DNA of 34,175 nucleotides from NCBI GenBank assembly GCA_025362895.1, contig JANYFA010000100.1:1-34175 (forward strand). The letters are read 5' to 3'. The notes beneath the pieces were generated by a model. That model did no database searches. It saw only the letters and a list, made by a program, of their open reading frames with translations, and was not told the origin of the DNA. Below, piece after piece: positions 25,862 to 34,175 of this stretch (the first letter of the stretch is position 1; each line of letters starts with the position of its first letter). The stretch is from Sphingomonadaceae bacterium (GTDB lineage Bacteria > Pseudomonadota > Alphaproteobacteria > Sphingomonadales > Sphingomonadaceae). The translations under genes and the position numbers were made by a program.

Positions 25862-26983
25862 ATGCACCTCGTCGGCTTCGATGCGGCTGCTTTTCTGCGC
25901 GATGATTGGCAGAAGCGGCCGCGGCTGATCCGCGGGGCGTGGGCGGCTTGGGCCAATCCCCTGGCGCCCGACGAGCTCGCGGGACTGGCATGCGAGGACG
26001 GGGTGTCGGCGCGGATCGTCGAGCAGCGCAGGCGCCCGAAGGTCAGCCACGGGCCGTTCAAGGCAAAGCGCTTCGCCAAGCTCGGGGACAAGCCATGGAC
26101 GCTTCTCGTCGATGCGGTCGACCGCGTCGTGCCCGCCGTCGCTGCGCTGTTGCCGCCCTTTGCCTTCGTGCCGAACTGGCGGATCGACGATGTGATGGTC
26201 AGCTATGCCGTCGACGGCGGCGGGGTCGGGCCGCACTTCGATCGCTACGACGTGTTTCTCATTCAGGGTCTGGGGCGTCGCCGCTGGCGGATCGGCGGGC
26301 CGTGCGACGCGGCGACAGCACGGTTGCCACACGACGATCTCAACCTCCTCGCCGACTTCGTGCCGTTCGACGAGTTCGTCCTCGACCCTGGCGATATGCT
26401 CTATCTGCCTCCCGGTATCGCCCACGACGGGGTGGCGGTTGGCGACAATTGCATGACCTATTCGATCGGCTTCCGCGCCCCGGCTCGGAGCGAGCTGATC
26501 GCGCATTGGTGCGACCATCTCCTCGCCACCCTCGACGACGACGATCGCTACGTGGATGCCGATATGGCCGTCCAAGCGAACCCCGGCGAGATCGGTGCGC
26601 TCGCGATCGACCGCCTCCGCGAACTCGTCGTCGCCAGATTGGCCGACCGCGCCGCGTTTGCCCGCTGGTTTGGGGCGTATACGACCGCTCCGCCGGACGC
26701 CGATCCGCCCGTCGATTGCGGGGTAACGAGCCTGCCCGCCCTCGCTGGACGGTCGGCCATCCGCAGCCTCGCCAGCCGGGTCAGCTTCATTCGGCGTGGC
26801 CCCGGCGAGGTTATATTGTTTGTCGATGGTGCGACCTTCGACTGCACCGGAGAGGCAGCCGCGTTCGCTGAGGCTTTGGCTGGCTCACGGTGCGTCAGCC
26901 TCGACCAATGGGCGCAATCGGCGCCCGCCCATGCACTGCTGACAATGCTGATCGCCGCCGGGAGCGTATCGCTCGGTAAATGA
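25862..26983 (+). CDS. JmjC/cupin-type ribosomal oxygenase (uL16 arginine hydroxylase, RoxA/YcfD-like)
   Basis: 2-Oxoglutarate/Fe(II) oxygenase of the family that hydroxylates an arginine of ribosomal protein uL16. The 373 residues carry the iron facial triad: His125 and Asp127 in GVGPHFDRYDVF and His188 in PPGIAHDG. The first two have the same numbers as in E. coli YcfD. The N-terminal KRPRLIRGAW and DDVMVSYAVDGG regions fit too, and the C-terminal part is the expected dimerisation/winged-helix region. It begins 18 bases after ettA, so it is probably co-transcribed; both act on the ribosome. The exact substrate is inferred. Confidence 0.85.
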   Translation: MHLVGFDAAAFLRDDWQKRPRLIRGAWAAWANPLAPDELAGLACEDGVSARIVEQRRRPKVSHGPFKAKRFAKLGDKPWTLLVDAVDRVVPAVAALLPPFAFVPNWRIDDVMVSYAVDGGGVGPHFDRYDVFLIQGLGRRRWRIGGPCDAATARLPHDDLNLLADFVPFDEFVLDPGDMLYLPPGIAHDGVAVGDNCMTYSIGFRAPARSELIAHWCDHLLATLDDDDRYVDADMAVQANPGEIGALAIDRLRELVVARLADRAAFARWFGAYTTAPPDADPPVDCGVTSLPALAGRSAIRSLASRVSFIRRGPGEVILFVDGATFDCTGEAAAFAEALAGSRCVSLDQWAQSAPAHALLTMLIAAGSVSLGK

Positions 26984-26992
26984 GCAAAGGGA

Positions 26993-27541
26993 TCACAGGC
27001 CCGCATCGCGCCATTCGCCGGGAGCCAGCCCCGCGACGGTCCACTCACCGACGCGCCACCGCACCAGCCGCAGCGTTGGGTGGCCGACCGCCGCCGTCAT
27101 TCGCCGAACCTGCCGGTTGCGCCCTTCGCGGAGGGTTAGCCGTAGCCAGCAATCAGGAACGGTCTGGCGAAACCTCACCGGCGGATCGCGCGGCCACAGG
27201 TCGGGGGCAGCGATGCGTTTGGCGAGGGCAGGGCGCGTCCGCCCATCGTTAAGATCGACCCCGCCCGCAAGCGTCGCGAGGCTCGCCGCGCCGATATCGC
27301 CCTCGACGTGGACGAGGTACGTCTTCGCCAGCTTGAAGCGCGGGTCGGCAATCCGCGCCTGGAGGGCACCGTCATCGGTGAGGACGAGCAAGCCCTCGCT
27401 ATCGCGGTCGAGCCGCCCGGCCGGATAGACGTTCGCAACATCGATATACGCCGACAGGGTCGGGCGTGGCGACACAGCCCCGCGATCGGTGAACTGCGGC
27501 AGGACGCCATATGGCTTGTTGAACAGGATCACCCGCGTCAT
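26993..27541 (-). CDS. 23S rRNA pseudouridine synthase, RluE-like
   Basis: RsuA/RluB/E/F-family pseudouridine synthase without an S4 domain; RluE modifies U2457 of 23S rRNA. The 182 residues show [13 protein letters not shown], the catalytic Asp45 in [27 protein letters not shown], and [27 protein letters not shown]. The ATG at 27541 gives the normal N-terminus; the frame goes back to 27598 but would overlap the divergent gene. It converges with the hydroxylase gene (9 bases apart), and its start is 43 bases from that of the divergent gene. Confidence 0.87.
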   Translation of the reverse strand: MTRVILFNKPYGVLPQFTDRGAVSPRPTLSAYIDVANVYPAGRLDRDSEGLLVLTDDGALQARIADPRFKLAKTYLVHVEGDIGAASLATLAGGVDLNDGRTRPALAKRIAAPDLWPRDPPVRFRQTVPDCWLRLTLREGRNRQVRRMTAAVGHPTLRLVRWRVGEWTVAGLAPGEWRDAGL

Positions 27542-27584
27542 GACGCTGACTTCACGATCATCGCGGCGAGCATAGAGAAGGACG

Positions 27585-28298
27585 ATGCCCGGCACCATCG
27601 AACCAAAGGACGTGAGCGACCCGGCGGCGATGGTGCGGGCGCGCGACCGTGATCGCTATCTGGCGACGCTCTACGCCCCCGCCGCCGTCCGCCCGGCGCT
27701 GTTTGCGCTCCACGCGCTCGATCTTGAGCTGGCGGCAGTCGTCGCCACGACGACCGAGGCGATGCTCGGCGAGATCCGGCTCGCGTGGTGGCGCGAGGCG
27801 CTGAGCCGCCTCGATACCGCGCCGCCACCGCCGCAACCGACCCTTGCTGCCCTGGGTCGCCACGCGCTGCCGCTGGGGGTGACGGGGCGGGCGCTCGAAC
27901 CGCTGGAGGATGGCTTCCTGTCGTTGCTGCTCGAGGAGCGGCTGGCGGGGAAGACGCTCGACGATCACCTCGATCGGCGCGGCGGGACGCTGTTCGGTGC
28001 GTGTGCGACAGCGCTTGGCGTCGCGCAGGCTTCGGCGCAGGTGCTGGGGCGGGTGTGGGCGCTCGGTCAGCTTGTCCGGCCCGGAGCCAGGGCGCCCCCG
28101 GTCGATCCCGATGATGCGCGACGCATCGCGGCGATAGCCCTTCCGGCGCACCTTGTCCCGGCGCTGCGCCCGCTGGCGGCGCTGGCGGACTTCGCCGTCG
28201 CCGACATCGCCCGGGCGCTTGGCGACCGCCCGCTTGGCGTACCGGGGAGCGCCGGGCGACAGGCGCGCCTGGCATGGCGGGTCGCGACGGGGCGTTAA
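27585..28298 (+). CDS. Squalene/phytoene synthase-fold protein, catalytic motifs missing (NDUFAF6-like)
   Basis: The 237 residues match the short alphaproteobacterial branch of the squalene/phytoene synthase superfamily: [29 protein letters not shown] and [18 protein letters not shown]. The two Asp-rich motifs (DxxxD) that bind prenyl diphosphates are absent; the first is replaced by LDLELA and the second cannot be found. It is therefore unlikely to make phytoene. Relatives include the mitochondrial complex I assembly factor NDUFAF6; a role here is inferred. The Shine-Dalgarno AAGGA is very close to the ATG at 27585, so a GTG at 27630 is an alternative start. Confidence 0.72.
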   Translation: MPGTIEPKDVSDPAAMVRARDRDRYLATLYAPAAVRPALFALHALDLELAAVVATTTEAMLGEIRLAWWREALSRLDTAPPPPQPTLAALGRHALPLGVTGRALEPLEDGFLSLLLEERLAGKTLDDHLDRRGGTLFGACATALGVAQASAQVLGRVWALGQLVRPGARAPPVDPDDARRIAAIALPAHLVPALRPLAALADFAVADIARALGDRPLGVPGSAGRQARLAWRVATGR

Positions 28299-28365
28299 CC
28301 CGCTGGGAACTGACAGCTTCGGAACCCCGCGCTAAGATCCGCTCGGGGCAAGCAGGGGGTCGGCG

Positions 28366-28869
28366 ATGATCGTTCCGAAGTGGTTGGCGGCAACGGTCGT
28401 CGTGGCGCTCGTCGGGCTGGCGGTGATGCTGTGGCGGTCGACGCCGCCGGCCCAGCGATTGGCGCTGCGTGCGCCGGCGGTCGCCGGCGTGACGGGCGAG
28501 GTCGCATCGGACGCGCCGCTGCTCGCCCCGGTCAGCGACGTCACCCCGCTCGACCGCGAAGCAAAGCGGTTCAACCGGTACGACAAGGACAAGAACGGAC
28601 CGATCACCCGCGATGAGTATCTCGCCAACCGGCGCAAGGCATTCGCCAAGCTCGACACCGACCATGACGGGAAGCTCAGCTTCGACGAATATTCGGTCAA
28701 GGCGATCGCCAAGTTCGACACCGCCGATGTCAGTCGCGACGATAGACTGACCCCGGCTGAGTTTGCGACGACGGCGATCAAGCGCAAGCCCCGGACGAAG
28801 GCGGTGTGCCCGCCCGGGGCGCAAACGGCGGCTCCAGCGGCGGCGGAGGACGGAGCGGAGGCGCAGTAG
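28366..28869 (+). CDS. Membrane-anchored EF-hand calcium-binding protein
   Basis: The 167-residue protein has one N-terminal membrane helix or uncleaved signal (WLAATVVVALVGLAVML, about 6-22), a linker, and EF-hand loops DKDKNGPITRDE (73-84) and DTDHDGKLSFDE (97-108), both with good calcium ligands. A third, degenerate loop lies at 118-132 (DTADVSRDDRLTPAE). The tail is Ala/Pro-rich. It would face the periplasm. The precise function is unknown. It stops one base before the convergent trmFO stop. Confidence 0.8.
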   Translation: MIVPKWLAATVVVALVGLAVMLWRSTPPAQRLALRAPAVAGVTGEVASDAPLLAPVSDVTPLDREAKRFNRYDKDKNGPITRDEYLANRRKAFAKLDTDHDGKLSFDEYSVKAIAKFDTADVSRDDRLTPAEFATTAIKRKPRTKAVCPPGAQTAAPAAAEDGAEAQ

Positions 28870-28870
28870 G

Positions 28871-30214
28871 TCACGCGCTGGGTGCCGCCTGACAAGCCCG
28901 GTTCGCATCCACCCAGGCCGCCAGGTCCGTTCGCGCGCGTGCCGCCATCGCGGGCTTCCGCACGCTCTTATGCACCGGGGGGTCGAGGGGCGGGAACAGG
29001 CCGAAGTTGACGTTCATCGGCTGGAAGCTGTCGACCGCCGCACCGCCGGTGATATGGCCTAGCAGCGCGCCGATCGCCGTCGTCGGGGGCGGCGGGGGGA
29101 GGGTGCGCCCCAGCACCTCCGCTGCCGCCATCCGCCCGGCGATCAGCCCGACGGCGGCGCTTTCGACATAGCCTTCGCACCCGGTGATCTGCCCGGCGAA
29201 ACGCAGGCGCGGCTCGGCGCGCAGCCGAATCTGCTCGTCGAGCAGGACCGGCGACTTGATGAACGTGTTGCGGTGGAGGCCGCCGAGCCGCGCGAACTCG
29301 GCGACCTCGAGGCCAGGGATCGTGCGGAACACGCGGACCTGTTCGGCGTGCTTGAGCTTGGTCTGGAAGCCGACGATGTTCCACAACGTGCCCAGCGCAT
29401 TGTCCTGACGCAGCTGGACGACCGCCCACGCCCGCTTGCCGGTCGCCGGGTTAGTCAGCCCCACCGGTTTCATCGGCCCGAAGCGCGGCGTGTTGCGCCC
29501 GCGTTCCGCCATAACCTCGATCGGCATGCACCCGTCGAAATATGGCGTGCCTTCCCACTGTTTATATTCGGTCTTTTCGCCAGAGAGCATCGCATCGACG
29601 AACGCTTCGTATTGCGCCTTGTCGAGGGGGCAGTTGATATAATCCTTCGAATCCCCCTTATCCCACCGCGACTGAAACCACGCTGTGGCCATGTCGATCG
29701 AGTCGAAGTGGACGATCGGAGCAATTGCGTCGAAAAAGGCCAGCGCGTCCTGTCCCGTTCGCGTCGCGATCCATTCGGCGAGCGGCCCGGCGGTCAGCGG
29801 GCCGGTGGCGATGATGACGCTCCCCCATTCGGGCGGTGGCGCGGCGACGAGTCCACGCCGCACCTCGATCAACGGCTCGGCACGAATCGCCGCCGTCACC
29901 CCGTCGGCAAAGGCATCGCGGTCGACGGCCAGCGCCGACCCGGCGGGGACGCGCGCGGTATCGGCTTGAGCGAGGATCAGCGACCCGAGGCTCCGCATCT
30001 CGGCGTGGATCAGCCCGACGGCGTTGTTTTCGGCATCGTCGGAGCGGAAGCTGTTCGAACACACAAGTTCGGCGAGCGCGTCGGTGTGGTGGGCCTCGGT
30101 GCGGTGGGGGCCGCGCATCTCGTGGAGCACGACCGGCACGCCGGCGCGGGCGCACTGCCACGCGGCTTCCGACCCGGCGAGGCCGCCGCCGATGATGTGA
30201 ACCGGGCCGGTCAT
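28871..30214 (-). CDS. trmFO: Methylenetetrahydrofolate-tRNA uracil-5-methyltransferase TrmFO
   Basis: Folate/FAD-dependent enzyme making ribothymidine at position 54 of tRNA. The 447 residues have the FAD motif [14 protein letters not shown] (6-19), [25 protein letters not shown] with conserved Cys52, [25 protein letters not shown] and [22 protein letters not shown] and the C-terminal NFGLFPPL are standard. The ATG at 30214 starts the fold; an open frame continues upstream to 30928 but overlaps a plus-strand gene and is not coding. A 12-bp palindrome is present about 36 bases upstream. Confidence 0.95.
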   Translation of the reverse strand: MTGPVHIIGGGLAGSEAAWQCARAGVPVVLHEMRGPHRTEAHHTDALAELVCSNSFRSDDAENNAVGLIHAEMRSLGSLILAQADTARVPAGSALAVDRDAFADGVTAAIRAEPLIEVRRGLVAAPPPEWGSVIIATGPLTAGPLAEWIATRTGQDALAFFDAIAPIVHFDSIDMATAWFQSRWDKGDSKDYINCPLDKAQYEAFVDAMLSGEKTEYKQWEGTPYFDGCMPIEVMAERGRNTPRFGPMKPVGLTNPATGKRAWAVVQLRQDNALGTLWNIVGFQTKLKHAEQVRVFRTIPGLEVAEFARLGGLHRNTFIKSPVLLDEQIRLRAEPRLRFAGQITGCEGYVESAAVGLIAGRMAAAEVLGRTLPPPPPTTAIGALLGHITGGAAVDSFQPMNVNFGLFPPLDPPVHKSVRKPAMAARARTDLAAWVDANRACQAAPSA

Positions 30215-30499
30215 GGGCACATTCCAGGCGAGGCCGGCGAACCGGATTGTTTGGTACCAAAATCTGGAAGTTGACGAAGTTGGCGGAACGCAGGACCCAA
30301 AATGGGGCCGCTGTGGTTCGTTTGGCGGTTTGGCTTGGTTCGTGGGTGCAGCGGGAGTCTGATCATCGGCGCACGCTAACCGATTGGGAGGCCTGTAGGA
30401 CAGCACTTCGTGGGTGCTGATGACGGCGCGGCGTCGTGGCCCGCGTGCATACGGGAAGATAGTGGCGGCTCGGCCGCACCGCTGGTACGTTGTCGCTCG
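30215..30499. other. Divergent intergenic region trmFO / DUF3833-like gene, with palindrome and short repeats
   Basis: This 285-base gap must hold promoters for both genes. It contains a perfect 12-bp palindrome TTTGGTACCAAA (30250-30261), a tandem GAAGTTGAC-GAAGTTGGC (30267-30284), and the direct repeat TGGTTCGT (30314-30321 and 30335-30342) flanking TTTGGCGGTTTGGC. Base composition is lower in GC than the genes. No promoter could be assigned with confidence and no open frame here looks coding. Confidence 0.45.
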
Positions 30500-30997
30500 A
30501 TGACCCTCACGTTCGCTACTTCCCGGCTTGCCGCCATGCTTGTCATCGCGGCCTGGGCTTCGCCTGGTTCCGCCGCGACATTCGACCCGATCGGGTTCTT
30601 CGCGGGCCATACCGAGGGCCGCGGGACGCTCAGGGTCATGCTGTCGCGGCGGCGGCCGGTATCCGTCCACGGACGTGGCCGGGTCGAGCGCGATGGCTCG
30701 CTGGTCCTCGATCAGACCGTCGCCGGGGGCGGCGCGGATGCTCCGAGCGAGCGGCGTTGGACCTTCACGCCCGCCGGCGTCGGCCGCTACACCGGCACGC
30801 TGACCGATGCGACCGGCCCGGTCGCTGGCATGGTCGACGGGCCGCGCCTGCATCTCCATTTCCACGTCAAACACGGCATTGTCGCCGACCAGTGGCTCGA
30901 CCTCGCCGCCGATGGTCATAGCGCGCACAACCGGATGACGTTCCGCAAGTTCGGGATGGTGGTCGCGCGGTTGGATGAAACGATTACGCGGGATTAG
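30500..30997 (+). CDS. DUF3833-like exported protein
   Basis: The 165-residue protein has a signal peptide ([19 protein letters not shown], cleavage after about 25). A lipocalin-like beta domain follows: [52 protein letters not shown] and [22 protein letters not shown]. This fits the DUF3833 family of unknown function. It is expected to be periplasmic. The ATG at 30500 is the first with a proper signal sequence. Its TAG stop overlaps the TAA stop of the convergent lipase gene (30994-30997). Confidence 0.72.
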   Translation: MTLTFATSRLAAMLVIAAWASPGSAATFDPIGFFAGHTEGRGTLRVMLSRRRPVSVHGRGRVERDGSLVLDQTVAGGGADAPSERRWTFTPAGVGRYTGTLTDATGPVAGMVDGPRLHLHFHVKHGIVADQWLDLAADGHSAHNRMTFRKFGMVVARLDETITRD

Positions 30998-32130
30998 CCG
31001 AGATTGCCGCAGTCGTTCGGCGCTGGCTTACCGGCGAAGCGGTCGCCGATCCAGTCGATCGTCTCGCTCCCCGTGCGCTTGGCGATGGTAACATGGTCGC
31101 CGCCCGCGACAGCGATGTAGCGCAACGGCTGCCGCGCGGCGCACATCTTGCCGACAAACCCGCGCGTAACAGCGGGATCGACGATGACGTCGGCCGACCC
31201 CTGCGCGATCAGCAGCGGCACGCCAATCGGCACCGGGGCAGCCGAGTTTCGCTGCATCAACGGCCCCCAGCGCGGTGACGCGGCCAGATCGACGTTGCGC
31301 AGAACATAGGTCATCCGCGCCAGCCCGATCTTGGTCCCGAGCCGAAAACCGTCGAGCGTTACGCAATTCTTGGCGAGCTGGTGCATCAGGTTGACTCCGG
31401 CTGGCCGCGCAATCGTCGATAGTGGAACACCGTAAATGTCGGCCCACGATACACCGGTATAGGTCGTCATCAGCGCGCGCACCGCAGCGTTCTTGCTGCC
31501 GGCGATGTTGGCGACAAGGTCAGTTGGTGGCGCAGCGGCAGCCACACCCTTTAGGTCTAGATCGCGGGCGTAGCGCGCGGCAAGTTGCCCGGTCCACAGC
31601 GCCGCGTGGCCCCCTTGCGATTTTCCCCAAACGGCGAAGCGATTGCTTGCTGCCGTGGCAGGGATGGCGCGGGCGGCGCGGACCGCGTCGAGGACGGCAT
31701 GGGCAGTGTCGGAGCCAACCAGATAGGGATGCATTCCAGGGCCGCCGAGGCCGATATAGTCGGGTGCGACGACGACATAGCCGCGCGCGAGAATCGCCTC
31801 GAGACCAGCGATGATTTGGAATTTCCAGCTATTGGTGGAGGGCGCGCAAGTATCGGCAATGCCGGTCGTGCCGTGAGCCCAGGCGACGATGTCACGGCCT
31901 CCGGCTGGCGCGCGGCCAGCGGGAATGACAACGATGCCGGTGGCCTCGACGGGTGCGCCGTTGCCGGTCGTGGTTCGGTAGCGAATGCGAAAGGCCTGCG
32001 CTCCGGCGGGCGCGTCCGCGACCGGACTGGCGGAGATCAGGACTGACGCCGGCGGGCGCGAAGCCGCCGGAATTGCAGCGGCGCTCAGCGCCAGGGCGAG
32101 AACGATCGAGGATGCTTTCATACACTTCAT
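30994..32130 (-). CDS. Secreted alpha/beta-hydrolase, secretory lipase family
   Basis: The 378-residue hydrolase starts with a signal peptide ([21 protein letters not shown], cleavage near 24). It shows oxyanion region [27 protein letters not shown], the nucleophile Ser171 in WGKSQGGHA, Asp in [15 protein letters not shown] and His in AGGDHVT, forming a complete triad typical of the LIP (secretory lipase) family. Cysteines at about 95 and near the C-terminus (NDCGNLG) may form a disulphide. Either ATG at 32130 or 32121 could be the start. The substrate is unknown. It is divergent from gyrA, with about 120 bases between. Confidence 0.85.
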   Translation of the reverse strand: MKCMKASSIVLALALSAAAIPAASRPPASVLISASPVADAPAGAQAFRIRYRTTTGNGAPVEATGIVVIPAGRAPAGGRDIVAWAHGTTGIADTCAPSTNSWKFQIIAGLEAILARGYVVVAPDYIGLGGPGMHPYLVGSDTAHAVLDAVRAARAIPATAASNRFAVWGKSQGGHAALWTGQLAARYARDLDLKGVAAAAPPTDLVANIAGSKNAAVRALMTTYTGVSWADIYGVPLSTIARPAGVNLMHQLAKNCVTLDGFRLGTKIGLARMTYVLRNVDLAASPRWGPLMQRNSAAPVPIGVPLLIAQGSADVIVDPAVTRGFVGKMCAARQPLRYIAVAGGDHVTIAKRTGSETIDWIGDRFAGKPAPNDCGNLG

Positions 32131-32249
32131 TTACCAGCTTCATGTCGCATTGGAAGAGCAACGATGCTCTGGTTAGAACTGGCCTTTCACTGGCCGATCG
32201 CCTAGATATGACATCTCCGCGAGCGTCCTCGCACGACAGGTAGAAACCC

Positions 32250-34175
32250 TTGGCCGACCCGACCACTGCGCCGCCGCGCGAACCCGATATTCAGCCGATT
32301 TCGATCGTCGCCGAGATGCGGACGAGTTTCCTCGATTACGCCATGTCGGTCATCGTCGCGCGGGCGTTGCCCGACGTTCGCGACGGGTTGAAGCCCGTCC
32401 ACCGTCGCATCCTGTGGGGCGCGCACGAAAGCGGCTTCGTCGCGGGCAAGCCGTACCGTAAATCGGCGCGCATCGTCGGCGACGTGATGGGCAAATACCA
32501 TCCGCACGGCGACAGCAGCATCTACGACGCCCTTGCGCGCATGACGCAGGACTGGTCGATGCGGCTGCCGCTCGTCGATGGGCAGGGCAATTTCGGGTCG
32601 ATGGACCCCGACGCCCCGGCCGCGATGCGTTATACCGAAGCGCGGCTCGCGCGCGTCGCCGATGAACTCCTCGCCGACATCGACAAGGACACGGTCGACT
32701 TCACCGCCAATTATGACGGGTCGGAACACGAGCCGTCGGTCCTCCCGGCGCGCTTCCCCAACCTGCTGGTCAATGGCGCGGGCGGCATCGCGGTCGGCAT
32801 GGCGACCAACATTCCGCCGCACAACCTCGGCGAAGTCATCGACGCCGTCCGCGCGTATCTCGATAACCCTGCGATCACCGTCGACGAGCTGATGGCGCAT
32901 ATCCCCGGGCCTGATTTCCCCACCGGCGCGCTTTTGCTCGGCACCAGCGGAATCCGCAGCGCCTATGCGACCGGGCGCGGCAGCGTCATCATGCGCTCTC
33001 GCGCGATCATCGAGGAGGGCCGGGGCGATCGCCGCTCGATCGTCCTCACCGAAATCCCGTACCAGCTCGGCAAGAACGGGCTCGTCGAGAAGATCGCCGA
33101 GGCGGTCAAGGACAAGCGTATCGAAGGCGTCAGCGATCTGCGCGACGAAAGCAGCCGCGAGGGCGTCCGCGTCGTCATGGACCTGAAGCGCGACGCCGTT
33201 CCCGAAGTCGTCCTCAACCAGCTGTACCGCCACACCCCGGCGCAGTCGTCGTTTGCGATCAACATGCTCGCGATTCGCGGCGGGCGGCCCGAGCTACTGA
33301 CGCTCCACGACGTCATCGCTGCCTTCGTTACCTTCCGCGAGGAAGTTATCACGCGGCGGTCGAAGTTCGAACTGAACAAGGCGCGCGACCGGGCGCATAT
33401 CCTGATCGCGCTCGTCGTTGCCGTCGCCAACCTCGACGAGGTCGTCCGCATCATCCGTGGCAGCGCGTCGCCCGCCGAGGCGCGCGGCGTCCTGATGGCG
33501 CGCGACTGGCCGCGCGCCGAAATCGCGCCGTACCTCCGGCTGATCGAGGGGATCACCGGCGACGCCGCCGCCGTGACCGAAAGCGATACCTATCGTCTCG
33601 ACGACATTCAGGTCCGCGCCATCCTCGACCTTCGCCTCGCCAAGCTGACCGCCCTCGGGCGCGACGAAATTGGCGACGAGTTGACGGAGATCGCCGCGTC
33701 GATCGTCGACCTGCTCGACATCCTGCGCGACCGCGCGCGGCTCTACACCGTGCTGCGCGACGAACTGAACGGCTCCGATCCGTACATCACCAAGCGCCGT
33801 ACCGAGATCGTCACGGCGGGCGACGACATCGACGACGAGGACCTCATCACCCGCGAAGACATGGTCGTGACGGTGACGATGACTGGCTACATCAAGCGCG
33901 TTCCGCTGTCCGACTATCGCGCGCAAAAACGCGGCGGCAAGGGCCGGTCGGGGATGGCGACGAAGGACGAAGACGTCGTCACCAACCTGTTCGTCACCTC
34001 GACCCACACGCCCGTCCTGTTCTTCAGCAGCGCTGGCAAGGTCTATCGCCTGAAGGTGTGGAAGCTGCCGCTCGGCGGGCCGACCGCGAAGGGCCGCCCG
34101 ATGGTCCAGATGCTGCCGCTGGCCAAGGATGAGACGATCACCAGCGTCCTGCCGCTGCCCGAGGACGAGGACAGC
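32250..34175 (+). CDS. gyrA: DNA gyrase subunit A, 3' end cut by window edge
   Basis: Cuts and rejoins DNA in the type II topoisomerase that introduces negative supercoils. 642 codons are visible and open to the window edge. Features: [26 protein letters not shown] at the N-terminus, the quinolone region [16 protein letters not shown] with Ser89 and Asp93 (equivalent to E. coli Ser83 and Asp87, so wild type), and catalytic Tyr128 in [10 protein letters not shown]. The GyrA box QKRGGKG near residue 558 marks it as GyrA rather than ParC. The start is a TTG at 32250, as no in-frame ATG precedes the conserved fold; AGG lies about 10 bases upstream. Confidence 0.95.
   Translation, partial: MADPTTAPPREPDIQPISIVAEMRTSFLDYAMSVIVARALPDVRDGLKPVHRRILWGAHESGFVAGKPYRKSARIVGDVMGKYHPHGDSSIYDALARMTQDWSMRLPLVDGQGNFGSMDPDAPAAMRYTEARLARVADELLADIDKDTVDFTANYDGSEHEPSVLPARFPNLLVNGAGGIAVGMATNIPPHNLGEVIDAVRAYLDNPAITVDELMAHIPGPDFPTGALLLGTSGIRSAYATGRGSVIMRSRAIIEEGRGDRRSIVLTEIPYQLGKNGLVEKIAEAVKDKRIEGVSDLRDESSREGVRVVMDLKRDAVPEVVLNQLYRHTPAQSSFAINMLAIRGGRPELLTLHDVIAAFVTFREEVITRRSKFELNKARDRAHILIALVVAVANLDEVVRIIRGSASPAEARGVLMARDWPRAEIAPYLRLIEGITGDAAAVTESDTYRLDDIQVRAILDLRLAKLTALGRDEIGDELTEIAASIVDLLDILRDRARLYTVLRDELNGSDPYITKRRTEIVTAGDDIDDEDLITREDMVVTVTMTGYIKRVPLSDYRAQKRGGKGRSGMATKDEDVVTNLFVTSTHTPVLFFSSAGKVYRLKVWKLPLGGPTAKGRPMVQMLPLAKDETITSVLPLPEDEDS

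Noticed and set aside
27585-28298. Phytoene synthase for rhodopsin carotenoids
   Set aside because: The Asp-rich motifs needed for catalysis are missing, so the link to carotenoid synthesis is not supported.
27538-28908. 456-codon minus-strand frame across 27.5-28.9 kb
   Set aside because: Composition is shadow-like and it covers two recognisable plus-strand genes.
28871-30928. 685-codon minus-strand frame extending trmFO upstream
   Set aside because: TrmFO begins at the ATG at 30214; the added 238 codons have no family similarity and overlap the DUF3833-like gene on the other strand.

Overview
The window looks like chromosomal DNA of a high-GC alphaproteobacterium, most likely order Sphingomonadales. 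The evidence is: a CtrA-family regulator next to SciP, a serC-serA operon, a split F0 operon with atpI-atpB-atpE-atpF'-atpF order, the rpiB-glyA-nrdR run, a short alanine-rich SMC, and many GTG/TTG starts. The genus cannot be fixed from sequence alone. Most genes are housekeeping genes. No tRNA, rRNA, CRISPR array, transposase or prophage gene was seen.

Layout. 1-2.3 kb: serine biosynthesis (serA, cut by the window edge, and serC) on the minus strand, separated by a REP-like inverted repeat and led by a structured serC 5' region. 2.4-3.9 kb: a conserved exported protein with an apparent one-base frameshift, then a LOG-family protein. 3.9-5.6 kb: membrane-anchored cytochrome c and pheA. 5.6-7.3 kb: a low-GC, two-gene phototrophy cassette, made of a xanthorhodopsin-like proton pump and a Brp/Blh-type carotene oxygenase for retinal, with a perfect 18-bp palindrome upstream. 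7.5-10.9 kb: nudC, mutY, dciA-like gene, DsbA-like lipoprotein. 11-17 kb: smc and the F0 ATP synthase operon. 17.2-20.2 kb: rpiB-glyA-nrdR-trmJ, joined by overlapping GTGA start/stop codons at two junctions. 20.2-21.3 kb: ctrA-like regulator and sciP on the minus strand. 21.4-23.8 kb: mnmA and a receiver-less sigma-54 activator with its own sigma-54-type promoter. 24-28.9 kb: ettA, uL16 hydroxylase-like cupin, rluE-like synthase, a degenerate squalene/phytoene-synthase-fold protein, an EF-hand protein. 28.9-34.2 kb: trmFO, a DUF3833-like protein, a secretory lipase, and gyrA (cut by the right edge).

How they fit together. The rhodopsin would add to the proton gradient that the F0 sector (encoded nearby, together with the c-type cytochrome of respiration) uses. 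Rhodopsin and Blh form a two-gene transcription unit whose base composition, about 50-57% GC in sampled rows against about 66-70% in flanking genes, suggests acquisition between pheA and nudC. The rhodopsin keeps the proton-pump residues and has glycine at the position that opens the retinal pocket to a carotenoid antenna in xanthorhodopsin. The most interesting regulatory points are the palindrome upstream of the rhodopsin, the adjacency of ctrA-like and sciP genes with a GANTC site in the promoter, and the sigma-54 promoter of the activator gene.
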